Positions 1 through 12,849 of a stretch of DNA of 64,000 bases are shown here, one piece after another; the first letter of the stretch is position 1, and each line of letters opens with the position of its first letter. The notes under the pieces were generated by a model, which had not been told where the DNA came from, searched no databases, and saw only the letters and a program-made list of their open reading frames with translations. The position numbers were made by a program, and so were the translations under genes. Source of the DNA: Ophiostoma sp. CBS 140.51 (taxonomy: Eukaryota; Ascomycota; Sordariomycetes; Ophiostomatales; Ophiostomataceae); the NCBI GenBank assembly GCA_029298735.1, contig JANSLP010000053.1:62001-126000 (forward strand), written 5' to 3'.

Positions 1-3000
1 CAAGAAGGAGAAAAGGGAACGTTGCGTGATGTGCAATGGCTGCGCGTTTGTGCAAGTCTGCAATCTGCAAGTCTGCGGCATGTTCAATAGATGTTCCCGA
101 GGAAAGAATGCACTCTGCGTTTTGGCGTGACCCAGGACCGTATTATTTCAGAGCCTGCAGATTGTCACAGGGCCTGGCCTGGCCTCTTCTGTGCTCCCCC
201 TACATCCACGCCACAACTCTGGCGAATATCCACGCCATTGTCACCAAAAAAAAAAAGAAACGGAACGGAACCGTTTTGAGCTGTGCATTTAGCACTTCTT
301 TCGTTGTGCAGCGCTTTCAACCGCCGACAACTGAAAAAAAAAAGAAAAGATGAAAAAAACTTAGGGAAACTCTTTCTCACAGAGTATTATTACTAGACTC
401 GTAGTCGATAAAGCTTCAGAGTTAAATTTCGGTTATGTGTACTGTTGTATTAGAAAGAAGCGCTGGTAGTAAATGAATATACTTGTGCCCTGTAAGTGCC
501 CTGTGAGCACTGTGAGCGCTGTGAGGGGGGAAACCGATTGCGGTTGGGACTCTAAATGCACGTGGCGTGGCTGTTCGCAGGGAGAGTGGGGTGTCTGTCC
601 GGGGAGCCTCTTCTGTGGCCGCCTTTCTTCCACTGAGGCCTGTGGCACCGAACGGTCCAAGTGCGTCGTAATATTACCCCATAACGCAGACCCCTCCCCT
701 CTTTTTTCCCTCGCACAATTTCGCCCGTTTTGCTGACTGCTTTCTCCTCCTGCTTGTTGCCGGCCGTAGGGCTGAAGAAGCACACGCCGCTTTTTGCAGG
801 ATGGAGGGGGCGTGTGTGTGGTCATCTTTTTTGGCGCTGGGCTTCCAGTGAGTGAGTGGGCTTGTGTGCTGGCGTCAACCCGTGTTTCCCTGTGTTTCTC
901 ACCTGTCCTTTTGATCTTCAACGACGCCTTCGACGGCAATTGGTTCTTACCAACTGGATGAACCTGGGACCTGACCCTGTGCTTGGGCTTGGGACTTGGC
1001 CGAGAGACTTGGCCATCCATCACCAGCACACAAGGGAGGGGATTTTGGGCCGAAAGAAGCGCCTGCAAATCAGAGGCCAGACAGCAGGCTGAAGATCTCT
1101 GATAGTCCTCGTATTGTTCTCGTTGCTATTATCATTTTTGATTGTTTCTGGTTTGTTATTTTTCTGTCTGTTATTTGTCATTGCAGCCTTACATACTGCT
1201 GTTTGTTGGCCACTTGAGCCATTGTCGTCAGGACGGGAAGGTTTGGGCGAGGGTTCTGGCAGGTTCTGGCAGTGTTCACTAATTCGTTACGGCAGATGCA
1301 GTGTTGAACAACACAGGGCACATATCAACAGTGGCCCGCCATTTGGGCTGCACCGTTTTGACTGACCGTTTTCTTGTGCTTGCAGTTGTTTGGCTCCACG
1401 TTGGCGTGCCGCTAAAGAAACTGGGTGCTCATTTTGTTTTGCAACGGCCGTTATTCCTAAAGCGGAATGCCGTAAAATTATACGACACTTGTGACAAGAG
1501 AGACATGGTAGGGAAATTCAGTGGCCTGGCCCTCCCGCCCATCACGAGCAATTTAGTGACCTTCCCTGGTGGGAAAGTTTCCAAGTTGTGATGAAGCTAG
1601 TGATAGCCTTTCCACTGACACGGAGCGACTCAAGACACGAATCCAAGGGAACGTGTACAGGGGATGACGGGACGAGGGTTGGAGGAATTTGACGATGGCA
1701 GGAATTGGACACATGCAGTACGAAAAATTAGCTTTCTTGGCCTCTCTTTTCTGATTAGGATGGCCACGTTCTGGCCTTTCATAGCTTTTTTGCCTCCTGC
1801 AGCCGGGTGAAAGAGCTCGTCTTGTGACGAAGATAGATAAGCATCTCACGATTCTTGAAGCCCTGTGCTGTTTTGTGTCTCTTCTTTTGATAACGGGATT
1901 TGCTTCTGTGGCTTAAGTGCTTTTTTCGTGAGAGTTTCGAAGACAAGCATTGACCCGTGCGGACGGCCCATCCGGCGTTCCTTTCTTCCCCAGTGGAGGT
2001 GACAGCCTTCAAGCTCTTTAGCGAGAGCTAGACGAGAAAGCTTCGGTGTTTGTGAATGGAGAGCTTGTCCACTTGATTGACTACCTTGGTGTGCTTGAGC
2101 AAGTTTTCTTGGAGAAGAAAGAAAGAGGGCTGTCTGTGATGTCGTTCTTCATCCCGTCCAGGCATGTGGTTCCGACTGGAGTTCTTCGTATTCACAGGCT
2201 AGTGACGCGAAGGGAATGGCTGGCCAGTTTCACCTTGGGCCTTAAAATTGGGGGCATTTGGTGCAGTCGATTGAAATGGGAGCCCATCTGGCTGTGCTTT
2301 TCGTGTCTTTCGCTTTGAGCCGCCAAGTTGACAGACAAGATGGACAAAGTGTGATTCGGGGGACGGGCTTCTTGGTTCCCGCCGTTTTCTCCGATCAGAG
2401 TGCTAGAGTATTTACTGTGTATTTCTCGCTCCTTGTCGATAAACGGTCGGACGTCTTGGCATCTCGACCGACTGTCACTGTAGGATGTCACTTGGCGGTG
2501 GGAGAAAACGGTGCATCGTCGATGCAGGCTAAGCTTGATGGGTGGGTTGGGGCTGCACTAAAAGGGAGAGCATCTCGTCGAGCGGAGTATTTTGTACGGT
2601 GGGGACGATGGTACGGGGGCACGGAGCTCATCGAGGCCCGTCTTGTTGTCTTCAATGACGGGAGCGACGAAGAGCTCCGGGGAATAACCGCCGGCACGAA
2701 GCACATACAGGATCCCTTGTGGACGGCGACCAACAGGGAACACTGAAATTGAATCGAGCTGGTGCCGCGAGCTGCGCGGCTGCGTTACGCGTAATAGCTT
2801 CCTTCGAAGACATCACCGAAGTCGAAAAAGAAGAATCTCGCACAAAGGTGCCCGAAAAAGCTGCAACAGGCGAGGCCCTCCTGTCAAATACTTTCACGCC
2901 AGTAGGGGGCCAACTCCTTCGCTCGGGGCCATGTGCCCGATGCACTGCAAATTGAACATCCTTCCCGTAGGTAGAGGTGGTGGGCCGGCGATGTTCGTTA

Positions 3001-4671
3001 GAGCAGCTGTTAGAGCTCCCATTAGAGTCCATCTGGTCCATCGTGGCCATCGTGGACCATATTCCATCGCGTGGCCCGCCGGGGCGTCCTTCGCTTCGAC
3101 TGTCCATCCCGTTCCTGGTCTTTGCTCCGCCGGAAAAGGTAAATCACCTTGGATCCCTCGTGGCAAAAGCAAGAAATGAATAGGGAAGAAACAGCGACGA
3201 ATTGAGATGAACTAGAAACGATAGAACACTTTGGAAGGTTTCGAAGAAGCAAAGGAGCAAAATGGCCTGAGAATCACAGCGCACAAGACATCCCGTGCAC
3301 AGCTAGAACTGACGCTACGGCTTGTGCGAGTTTGGGGACGGACGTTTGGAGATGCAATGATCGTAATTACTGAGCAGGCAGCGAAAAAAAACGGAGAGCA
3401 GAAGAGTGAAGACATGCACCGCCGCAAGCCAGTCGCTGCAAGCCACACTGGAAAAAGAATCGAGACAGGGATGCGGGAGGAAGTACGGAAGTAGTGGGTG
3501 GTGCGTGTGCTGGCTGGTGGGTGCTGGCTGGTGGATGCTGGCGCTTGAGCGGAACGACGGGACTGCTTCGCCTGGCGGGTGGTTGTCGATCCAGATCAGA
3601 GGTCTAGGCGACGCCCAAAATGTCGTGAAAAAGCGAAGCTACCAAAAGTAGCTCAACAGACGAGGCGGAGATGCAGATGCACGAGAAAAGGCCGAAAAAA
3701 GAAGGGGCAGAATACGAAGAGGGCAATTGCCAATTCTTGCTTCTTGCAGTTAGGACAAAAGAGGCAAGAGGGCAGCGGCCAGAAAGGCGATACACTCGAT
3801 CACGAGGCAAGCACGACGGGGACGATCTCCCAGGAAAAGGAAAGCAATACGGACTTTCGAGACCATCCAGAGGTTCCAGAGTGCCGATTTGCTGTAGAAC
3901 AGGGAAACAGCAAAGGGTGGGCGAGGGCAAAGCGAGCGCTACAAATGAACTAAACGGGCAACAATGCAACAGCCAAGACGCCCAAAACACTTGAGCTTCC
4001 AAGAAAGAAGGAAAGACGAAGCAAAAAGCAAGAACGATCGGCATCCGGCTCCTTCCTGCCACTCTTTCAACATCGAGTCTGCAGCGAAGAGGGGGCAGGA
4101 GCAAGAAAGCTGTCGCTGGCAACTGCCCACGTCATAGGGCTGTTGGCGCGGTTTCTTGCGATTTCCCTCTCAAGAGATGTTATTGGAGGATAGACCCACT
4201 CTCGCGACCCATGCCTGCACGTTTTCAACACAACAGCCCAGGCCAAGACAGCCCAAGAGTGCGTTTTTGGCTGGATGTGCCGCCCGATTGCTGTCCTTTT
4301 TTGTTTACCATTTCCTTGATTTTGTTGTTTTTGGGGGCCGGCAAGCCTGCAGCCATTGGGTCGCACGACGGGCTGCGACCAGGGCCTGGGCTGGTTGTGG
4401 GTGGTTGGCAATGCAATTGGGAGAAGAAAAAAGAGGCGGAAAATGGCGAGAAAGAGGCAACGACGACGAAAAGAGACGGGAGCTCGTCGAAATGCATCAT
4501 AGTGCGCGTGTTTCATTGTTTCATTGACGGACTTTCAGTTCCTTGAATCGACGAAGATCACAGCTGGGCGCGACCCATTTCGAGAATCGAGAAATAACGA
4601 ACCCACAGGACAAAGACCCCGACCACACCTCCACGACGAAAGGCAGTGCATCCCCCTGTCTGAAATACGAG
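1..4671. other. Gene-less region, left end
   Basis: No recognisable gene. Open frames are present, for example 433-1068 on the minus strand (211 codons) and 2258-2746 on the plus strand (162 codons). Their translations have no recognisable domain, no splice context and a composition like random read-through of GC-rich DNA. Small local repeats are visible: GGTTCTGGCA twice near 1251-1272, and an imperfect GTGCTGGCTGGTGG duplication at about 3509-3541. A-rich runs occur near 245-260 and 330-356. Confidence 0.6.
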
Positions 4672-5594
4672 ATGTCACCCGCGATGACGGCAGCTAATAC
4701 GGCGGTGCTGCTGCTGGCCTTGTCGAGATTCATTGACCCGGCGCTCGGCACCGGCGCCGTTGCAATCGCGATCGCCGCCAAGGCTTCTAACGACAACGGC
4801 GGCAGCTGTCCTGCCAACTTCTACAGCTGCGCCAGCCAAGGGTCGCAATTTGACGGCATCTGCTGTCCCTATGACCAGGTCTGCGCGCTGGCCGGAGACA
4901 ACAGGCCGGCGTGCTGCCCATCTGGGTAAGCCGAGAACTTCACTTTGTGTATGTCTTGATGTGTTGATGTCAACATACGTCCTTTGCTGACACCCTCAGT
5001 GACGTCTGTACAGGGAGTGCACCCACGACTTACGTCACCACCACGGCAGCTGCATCGTACGTGCCCAACAACTTCTACTCGTTTCCCTACCTCCTCCCAG
5101 CCGGCATTGCGGCAACAACGGCCCTTGCAGATGTCAATGCCTGCGATGAAGTCGTGCAGCAGTGCAGCCAGACCTTTTCGCAGTGCACATCAGCTCTTGA
5201 GAACAGCGGCAGTGGCTCAGGCTCGGACAACGTTGGCTCGGGAGGTGGAAACGGCGGCAGCGGCAGCGGAGCTATCACGGTCATCATCTCCGGGTCGACG
5301 ACAATCACAAAACGAAGTGCCGCCACGGACGTTGTCGAGATAAAACGGGCGGTCATTGGGAACCCTACGGTGACACTGGGAGCTGCTTCTGCCGCGGGTG
5401 TCTGCAGCAGTCTGAGTAGCCAGGCGTGCGGTGGATTGCCGTCTAATGCAGCCGGATGCTCGTCTCTTTTCTCGGGCCGTGCAGCACAAACAGGTTTCTC
5501 GACGGGCAACGACAGCACGCGGCAGCTACAAATGCCGTCGGGGCGCATACTTCTAGCCGTGGCAGTTGTGGGCATGGCAATGATAATATCTTGA
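4672..5594 (+). CDS. Cysteine-rich GPI-anchored cell-wall/surface protein
   Basis: Two exons, 4672-4925 and 5000-5594, joined in phase across a 74-bp GT...CAG intron, give 282 residues. The start at 4672 (GAGATGTCACC) puts a hydrophobic secretion signal within the first 30 residues. A compact cysteine module follows at about residues 43-88, with spacing CPANFYSC...GICCPYDQVC...ACCPSG..C across the intron. A Ser/Gly-rich stretch (SGSGSGSDN...) and a second cysteine cluster (VCSSLSSQACGGL) come next. The C-terminus is hydrophobic (LLAVAVVGMAMIIS) and fits a GPI-attachment signal. This architecture is common among filamentous-fungal surface proteins of unknown biochemical role. The protein should be secreted and tethered to membrane or wall. 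Surface location is inferred from the two terminal signals. No catalytic domain is visible. Confidence 0.82.
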
Positions 5595-5955
5595 GTAAAC
5601 GGTGTTTGGAATTATGTGCTTGCCAAAGCTTCTAACGATGGATTTTATGAAACGACAGTAATGAGATAGAATAAAAACAGCAGCCCTTGGTATAAATAAA
5701 TCACATAAAATACATAAATCCTGCTTTCGCTGCATAGAATATTGCCCGTGAAAAGAGAATGCGGTGTTGCCATGATGCCCGAAAACACGTGAAATACAAA
5801 TAGTATAAACAATGGGAGCGTATAAAATGATGCGTAGTTGCTGTATCATGGCCGTCGTGATGCTCGTGATGCTCATGATGGTCGTGATTGTCGCGGTGGT
5901 CATTGTGGTCGTTGGGACAAGCCAACACCCCGTCTTATTTGCATCGGTCGCACCC

Positions 5956-8236
5956 TCAAGAATCCTCCTCTGCCTCCATTGCCCGAAGAGCTTTCCGCTT
6001 CTTGAGGCCGGCACGCTCCGAGGTCCATTGAGTGGCACCATCGGCCCAGTGATCCAGCCTCTCGCTAAGAAACATGAGGACCTTGCTGAAGAAAAAGAGA
6101 CTCAGAAACGAGACGCTGGCGATGACGGCAAACGCGCCCCAGTAGGTCCAGGCAGTGTAGCCGTCGATGAGGTCGGGGATCTGGATGGAAAAGTAGCTGG
6201 TCATGAATGAGATGGGTAAGAAGAAGACGCTCAGCTTGGCCAGCAGGGTGGCACTGCGGGTGAGGCGCTCGGTAGAGTGAGAGTCCTTTTGCGTGATGAG
6301 GTGAAAGTATGTGCTCTGGAGCGACTCCTTCTCATCGAGACAGTCCTTGATGGCATCGAGCATGAGAGACTGTAGCTGGATTTGGAGGCGCTTGAAGCGG
6401 TTTACAGCCTTGGTCGACAAAAGGCGGGAGTCTGAATTGGCATTGAGAGAATTGATGTCTCGCTCATCGTTAAAGTAAAAGGAGCTGCCAGTGACGTCAA
6501 AACCGTTGGCGTTGCTACTGAGGAGGCGGTCAATGAGAGTCTTGTAGTTGGAAAAGAGATGCTGCAGCTGGCGCATTTCCTTGTTAAGTTTGTAGAGTCT
6601 GGGGACGACATTGGAGGTGTCCTCTCTGTTCTTCCAGACCTGTAGAAGTCGAAGACGTCAGTTTCCCTCTCCAGAATCGAGGATCTCTCAGACACAACAA
6701 CACCGACCACCATACATACCGCTGTTCCGAGTATTACGCCGCTCTGTGTGATGTTAGCATCCAACGGCAAGGTGATGGAAGTATGAATGGTAGGAGGCGA
6801 CGTACTATCTCATCGAGTACCGCTTTCGACGAGTTGAGAATATCAAAGGCGGCCGTGTAGTCTTCAAACAGGTAGTAGAACAGATTGCTCGTAACATCGA
6901 CGCTCTGGGCCTTGTTATCGCCAAGGCGTCGACCTCTTCCTGTCTGGCGTACAGAGGTCAGTTGCGAGAACTTGTGCTGGTCCTCTTTGATGCCCACTTT
7001 AGACAGCTGGCGGAAGACTTTGAGAGTGTTGGACCGCATATGTCCAAGCTCTTCCTCCTCCCACTTCTGCTTGTCCACGGACTTGGGTGCCTTTTCATAG
7101 TAGGCTTCTTCGTGGAACGAGATGATCGTGTCTGGCAGGTTAGAGGGAGGGTCAAGATATGAGCAGACGAAGGCAAGTGATGTAAGACCTACGATCGTCA
7201 CAGACCACAAACCATGACCAATGCTTCGGCGGTACTAGGCTCATGTTTGGCTGCGTTTGGCCCTTGAGCCGCTGATGCAACCAGTTGGCACCGATGCAGA
7301 CGACTGCCATATATGTTAGTACTTCACAATATATCCATATCAGAAATGGCTGTACATACAATGCTGCTCTTGGTCAATGGTGGTGTAGTGGAGGCTTTCT
7401 TGCATGATCCGGAAGGCGGGTATGTTGTTTTTGATCATGGCATCAATAGGGGCAGCTTGTTGCTGGCCATCAGGCCCATCATCCACGGGCATACTTCCGT
7501 GTGAACCATCGAACTGGCCGCCACCAGCAACACCGGAGATCTTGGACGCAATAGGGTCGACCACGATGCCATCCTCCGGGTCGGCGATTGAACGCGCCAG
7601 TGCCGGCGACTTTGGTCTAATTTTGGACCAAAAACGATATCGGAGTCCCGTGCCACTTGGAGAGTGGTGGTGGTGAAGGTGGTGTGAATTCTGCCTTAAA
7701 TCATTCTTCTGCTGCTTACGAGCAGCCTGTTTTTCATCGAGAATCTTCTTCTTCACACGGTCCCAGGCCCAGATGCTCATGGTCAGACGTTTGGAGAAGT
7801 GGTAGCGGGAGCCAATGGCCTCAACGATGCCCTTTTGGTCACTAGGGTTCCAGATGTTGATCCAGCGGACGGGGTGTGATGGAAGACGGACATTGTTCTC
7901 CAGGTCCAACAGCTCTTTGATGTGGTCTTCCGTCAAGTTGTAAGCCACATGTGCCGCGTCGTCGCCAAACTCGATTACAAAATTCTTGGCCGAAGCAGAG
8001 AAGGCTTCTCTTACAGCCTTGTTGTATATATCTGGATCATCAAAATTTTGAAATGCCGAACGTGGATCGTCTGCCGGCGGTTCGGGATTGATCGGTTGTG
8101 GCTGTACCCCCGAAGATGGTCCAGGGAGGGGAACGCACGGAGCGCAGGACCGCTCAAGAGACGGCTCCGGCATTCGTAACATACCATGTGGGTTTGGGGT
8201 TGCGGCGCTCGAAGAGGTGGATAACGATGCCGCCAT
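5956..8236 (-). CDS. CorA-type divalent-cation transporter-like protein, five exons
   Basis: Exons read downward: 8236-7360, 7303-7193, 7131-6806, 6743-6720 and 6639-5956. All four introns are short and GT-AG, the frame is kept throughout, and the product is 673 residues. Exon 4 is only 24 nt. The N-terminal half is cytosolic and poorly conserved, with a His-rich run (SHHLHHHHS). The C-terminal half has the long helical stalk typical of CorA proteins, then two transmembrane segments: LAKLSVFFLPISFMTSYFS and a second around WGAFAVIASVSFLSLFFF. CorA proteins move Mg2+ or related ions as pentamers. The usual GMN signature after the first membrane helix is absent: the equivalent position reads SYFSIQ. 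Transport selectivity therefore cannot be assumed. The family call rests on the two-helix C-terminus and overall layout. Confidence 0.8.
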
Positions 8237-11200
8237 AATTGGTTCTCGGTGTGGTGTGTCAAGGTATCAATGAAGGCAAAAGGCGGGGCTGCAGAGTCAA
8301 ATCTGGGGAGATGGAAGGTGACAATTGCTTTTTTTCGGGAGCTCCTTTCGTCACATGGGCATATCTCGATATTGGGCCCTTTCTGAGGAAAGAGCGATCA
8401 CGTTGCGTAGAGATGGAAGGAACGATGTGCAAGAAGAGGAAGGTGCCATGGGACGTACGGAGCCTTGTCTCCTTCCTTTCACTTCGTAACACTCTCCAGT
8501 GAAGCATCACGAAAACAAGGATTAAGGCTGACAGCTGGGAATTGCACGTTATCAAAGGCGACCTAATGCTTTTTTTTTTGGGCAGGCAGGCAGGCAAGAG
8601 GCGGCCCCCAAATTATTGTGCAACTGTGCACCAGCTGACATTTGATCCAGGCGGCAAGGCGCGGTGATGCGCGATGGTGATTCGTTGCTCAACTGAAGGC
8701 GGTTCAGCCTCACTACGAACACTGTTGGAAGCCTGTAGGGCTGTTTGCGGGTGAATATGGGGCATAGCGGGCGCTAAGACAGCCTGGTGGGAAACAATAT
8801 CCCTTGCTGAGAGAAGGCACCCGTTGCCTTTTTTTGTGCGCACAAGGACATCCAGGCGACGGGCCAAAAGACCTGCAAAAGCTGTAGGTCTCTGGGTAAA
8901 AATATATTAATAGACGCCTTTAAGTCTGTCCAGTATCTTGTCGGGCGCTTGTGATGATATGCAATTTGATGTGCGTCTCTCGTGTTATCGAATTGGTTTT
9001 CTTGTCAAAGCTGAGCACGACTCACATAAATTAAACGAGACACTCAAGTGAACCATGAATGACGCGACTTGATGTTGTAAATGATCGAACTTATGAAGGG
9101 GGGCCTTGTCTCTCTCCCAAGCTTGGCACGTGTGTCTTTAGACGAAGTGCGAGACTGTCGGGTGACACATGAGAGGTCATGTGCAAACGTCGTGGATTTT
9201 AGAATGCCTCGTTTTCCAAAGTCAGTCTGGCGCAGATAAGGAGGAGGCTCTTTGTCGCTCTGTGACGACTTGCTGAGGTTGAAAGGTCGGTGGAGACGGG
9301 AAGAGCTCCAGGCCTGAACATGAAACACGGGGTCAAGCCTGGGATTGTTGGGAGGAATGGGTAGGAAGCAGGATGTTTGTGAAAGGAAAAGTAAACACTT
9401 TTGGACAACTGAGTAAGAAGAGACGATAGGGGAAAAAAAAGCCCAAAACACAAAATAATATGATAGAAGAGGCACTCATCGTGTCACGTCTGCAGCGTGG
9501 ACGTTTGCATGGCATTGCGGGTCGGAAGACAAACCCTGACGAGAAAGCCATGGCTGCAACATGTCGCCGGGAAGAAAAAAAATCAATCACTGGATCTCCC
9601 AGTCACCAAAATATTATCAGCAAAAGTATGAATCGCAAAACGTGAGGCCACGGAAAGCACGGAAACGGGAAGAACACGAAGCTTGTACTTTGGGACACGC
9701 CGTAAAGACATCACGAAATATCGCGAGAAACGCTTTCTGTGGAATTCTGGCACCAATTTTGTCTCGGCAAGATTGCCGGCAATCTGTTTCGTGTGATTTT
9801 TGTGGTAAACGACGTGGGAGAGGGTACAATAGAATGGAACCTGGTTGTGAAGAAATAGAGACATGTCGGAGCATAAGAATTTGTTGATGAAGAGACAAAG
9901 ATGCGGCAGCAAGAGAAGACTCTCGTCATCCCGAGCTCTGGGTCCAATATTTAAGCTCTAGATTATGGAGCCTGAATATCCATGATCTTCTGGGTTGCTG
10001 GATTTCCTGGATTTCGTGCGCTTCTCCCGTCGCATTTCTTATGATCGTCGAGTAAGTCCTCAAGGGGGGCGATTGCTTTCAAAACTCCGCCCGGAGTACG
10101 TTGAGGTTCACTTACACGCTGAAAGTACACTTGCGGCTGGCGTCCGAAACTCTAAAACCTGTCTCGTTGTCAAAGAGAGGCCCTGGCCTGGCCCCGCACA
10201 GGGCACCCACCTGTTTAACGATTTGGATGACGGGGAGCGTATGGAGCGTGCGAGAGCGTGCAAGACCATACAAAAGTGTGCGCTCTGGGCCTAGTTTGTT
10301 GTTTCATAAGGTTGTCCCTGGTCGCAGAACATCGCTCAACAGCCAACCAGATGCTTCCTTGGTCAACTTTGTCCCAACATTGGGTGCTTCTCCTCGTTCT
10401 CTCCTACTTCTGGAATGCTGCTTCTGCAGACCCCAAACAGCAAGTCTGGACGCTTTCTTCCGTTATTGGCAGTATGAGACGAAGTTGAGTGGGAAGTGAA
10501 GGTTCAACAGAGAGTTGGGGCAAGAAAGAAAGATGGCCCTGGCACACGTTTGTCAATTTTTCTTTCTTTTTTGTTTGCCTCGCCTCCGTGTAAGATAAGT
10601 TGGCCGTGGCCCGTCATCGTGCGACAACTCCTGACTTGTCTCGGCTGTCTCTGACAATTTTTCTTTCCTTTGTCTCTTGTGCATCCTGCTTTTTCATTTG
10701 TTTCCCTCTTCTCTTTCTCTCTCTTTTCGTCCTCCATTCTTGCCACTTTCTTGTACTCTTTTTATTTTCCCATCCGCGACTCTTCTTTTCTCTTCTTCCC
10801 GTCCAGCTGGTATCTCGGACTTTTTGACACACAACTCAGCCTCCTTCAAAATAGCCGCCTTCGTCCTCTTTTCCCTTCACTTCTTCATACATTCTGGTCT
10901 TAATATCTCCCTTACTTATTCGCCCTCCTAATATTGTCGCTGGCCGCATTAACCTTCTTTTTTGCCCCCAATCTATTTCATTCTTGTTCCTGTACGCTTT
11001 TTTGATCGCATCGCTCTTTGCTTCTCGCCCTCCTTCTTCCATATTGCGGGTTCATCTTTCAGAAACACGCTTTGGTTCTCTTGAGAAGCCCCTGGCTTGA
11101 GCGTCTTCTCGCGATCGCGACGATATTTGAATATTTCACTATTGTCAAGAGAATACTTCAGCGTCACGTCAGTGGATCTTTTTATCATACGACCGTATTC

Positions 11201-11237
11201 TATCGCCTTCCTACGCCCTCACCCTCATCTCACTACA
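8237..11237. other. Intergenic region between CorA-like gene and CFEM-like gene
   Basis: About 3 kb without a recognisable gene. Both flanking genes have their starts facing this region, so it should hold two promoters. From about 10560 to 10930 the plus strand is strongly T/C-rich (runs such as CTCTTCTCTTTCTCTC), the usual look of the region around and upstream of transcription starts in filamentous fungi. A (GGCA)n run sits at 8581-8596. Confidence 0.6.
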
Positions 11238-12068
11238 ATGCCTTCTCACGCAATGGCCCGCCGGCGAGCCCTCGTCTTTGCCGTCGCCCTCACATCCATG
11301 GCCACCTTGGCCTCTGCAACATCATCAACTCAAGTCGCCTTCACCGGCTGCCTCGGCGTCTGCGTGAACCACAACGGCTGCGGCGCCACCAACACCAACT
11401 GCGTCTGCTCCGAATCGGCCAAGTCAGCGTTCCTCAACAATGTCGTGTCCTGTGTCGCCAACTTTTGTCTGTTGAGTAATGGCGACAACAGCGCCGCCAC
11501 TGCCAACAGCGTCATCGATGCCATTGACTCGCAGTTTCTGGAAGTCGTGTCCGATGTCTGCGCTGCAGACAAGCAGAGCGTGCCGGCCAGCAAGATTAGT
11601 GCGGCGCTGTCGTCGGCGAGCAGCTTGGTGTCTGAGGTGTTGGGAGCAACGCCGACAGGTACGACGACGGTGACGACACATGCGACGACGACCGTGTACC
11701 GGAGCACACAAACAGCGCAGGCCAAGACGACTAAAACGGTACCGAAAGCGGGAGCCACTTCTTCGACGTCCTCGTCAACAACCTCTACCTCGGAAGAAAC
11801 GACCTCGGAGGCGCCAGCAACATCCACAACAGCGGCTGCTGAGACGACCACGGCCGACAAGAAAGACACAACCACATCGACGGCGACAACAAAGACGGCG
11901 GCGACGACTACAACAGAAGCGCCTGCCAAGGACACGACCGACTCGTCGCCGTTTACCAATACACGGGAGGACTCGGCTGCTGCCCGGCCATTTGGTCCAG
12001 CACCTTGGACTGTCGCGGCGGCGGTGGCTGTTCCTCTATTCTTGTCGATGGGTCTGGGGCTGTTATAA
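11238..12068 (+). CDS. CFEM-like GPI-anchored surface protein
   Basis: Single exon, 276 residues. The start at 11238 (CTACAATG) directly precedes a signal peptide of about 30 residues ending near ATLASA. Residues ~35-110 carry eight cysteines in a CFEM-like spacing: CLGVC, GC, NCVC, SC, FC and finally DVC. CFEM modules occur in fungal surface proteins and some bind haem; whether this one does is unknown. A long Thr/Ser/Ala stalk follows (about residues 140-255), expected to be heavily O-glycosylated. The C-terminus is hydrophobic (VAAAVAVPLFLSMGLGLL), consistent with a GPI signal. The cysteine order departs somewhat from the textbook CFEM pattern, so the domain call is probable rather than certain. 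Confidence 0.82.
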   Translation: MPSHAMARRRALVFAVALTSMATLASATSSTQVAFTGCLGVCVNHNGCGATNTNCVCSESAKSAFLNNVVSCVANFCLLSNGDNSAATANSVIDAIDSQFLEVVSDVCAADKQSVPASKISAALSSASSLVSEVLGATPTGTTTVTTHATTTVYRSTQTAQAKTTKTVPKAGATSSTSSSTTSTSEETTSEAPATSTTAAAETTTADKKDTTTSTATTKTAATTTTEAPAKDTTDSSPFTNTREDSAAARPFGPAPWTVAAAVAVPLFLSMGLGLL

Positions 12069-12849
12069 TGAATTGAGAGGGGATAAAAGTCTATGGAAAA
12101 TCAGAGAAAGAAACTAAACACTGTATTATTAGTAATATTATCATGAATGGCAACGACTCTGTCCAGCGTGCGCAAATGGTAAACGGGCGGGAATTTGGTT
12201 TAGTTTGAGCATTTCGTCTCTTTACATCATGATTTTTTTTTGTTTTATTGAATTCGAATTTGAAAACCAAGTTTATTAACTCAATTCAGGTACCCAGTGG
12301 AGTGCCGATTTTTAGCTGCTTTTCCATTTACATTGCCGCGATTGTTGACTCAACGAGGCTGATACGATTCACAGCCCAAAGTCGAGATATGATATGCCTT
12401 ACAAGGCCGTTAAGCCTCGTGAAAAGCGACTAGGCGCAGTCGCCTCAGGCCGCACCAGTCGTACCTACCCCATACGAGGTATGAAATACGGTCGAACTTT
12501 CCTGCCGGTGACTCGACGATCCGTCGTGGGGAAGGAGCAACGAAGCTTAGCACGGCATTTTTGTGAACTTCTTATCTTTTGGTCTAGATCGTACCTTTGT
12601 TGATGATCACCGTTGCACTTACCTTTCCCATCGTGAATACGTCACCACCACTCCAAGACTCATCAGGTCCTCTCTTCCAAGCTTTGTCCAGCTCGAGCAT
12701 CGTCCGTACATATAATGCACCGCTCCCGCCTTTGTCAGTCTTGTTTTCGAGTTATCAACAATCCAAAATATACAGTCACAAAATCAACAACACTATCTTT
12801 ACAACCTCACTCAATACATGCAACGACATTACAAACCATCACCACGACT
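12069..12849. other. Intergenic region and promoter of the NADAR gene
   Basis: No gene seen. The 3' side of the CFEM-like gene is AT-rich with long T runs (12231-12243). The rest is the promoter and leader of the next gene. Confidence 0.5.
12711..12716 (+). promoter_or_regulatory. Possible TATA element of the NADAR gene
   Basis: TATAAT in the context CGTACATATAATGCACC lies about 140 bp upstream of the likely start codon at 12850. The segment after it is A/C-rich with several CAACA steps, a plausible transcription start zone. An ATG overlapping the element (12715) would lie upstream of any transcript starting there, which argues against using it as the start codon. Confidence 0.4.

Noticed and set aside
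433..1068. Minus-strand 211-codon open frame
   Set aside because: No domain, no clear start context, low-complexity composition and no splice signals; kept as unannotated.
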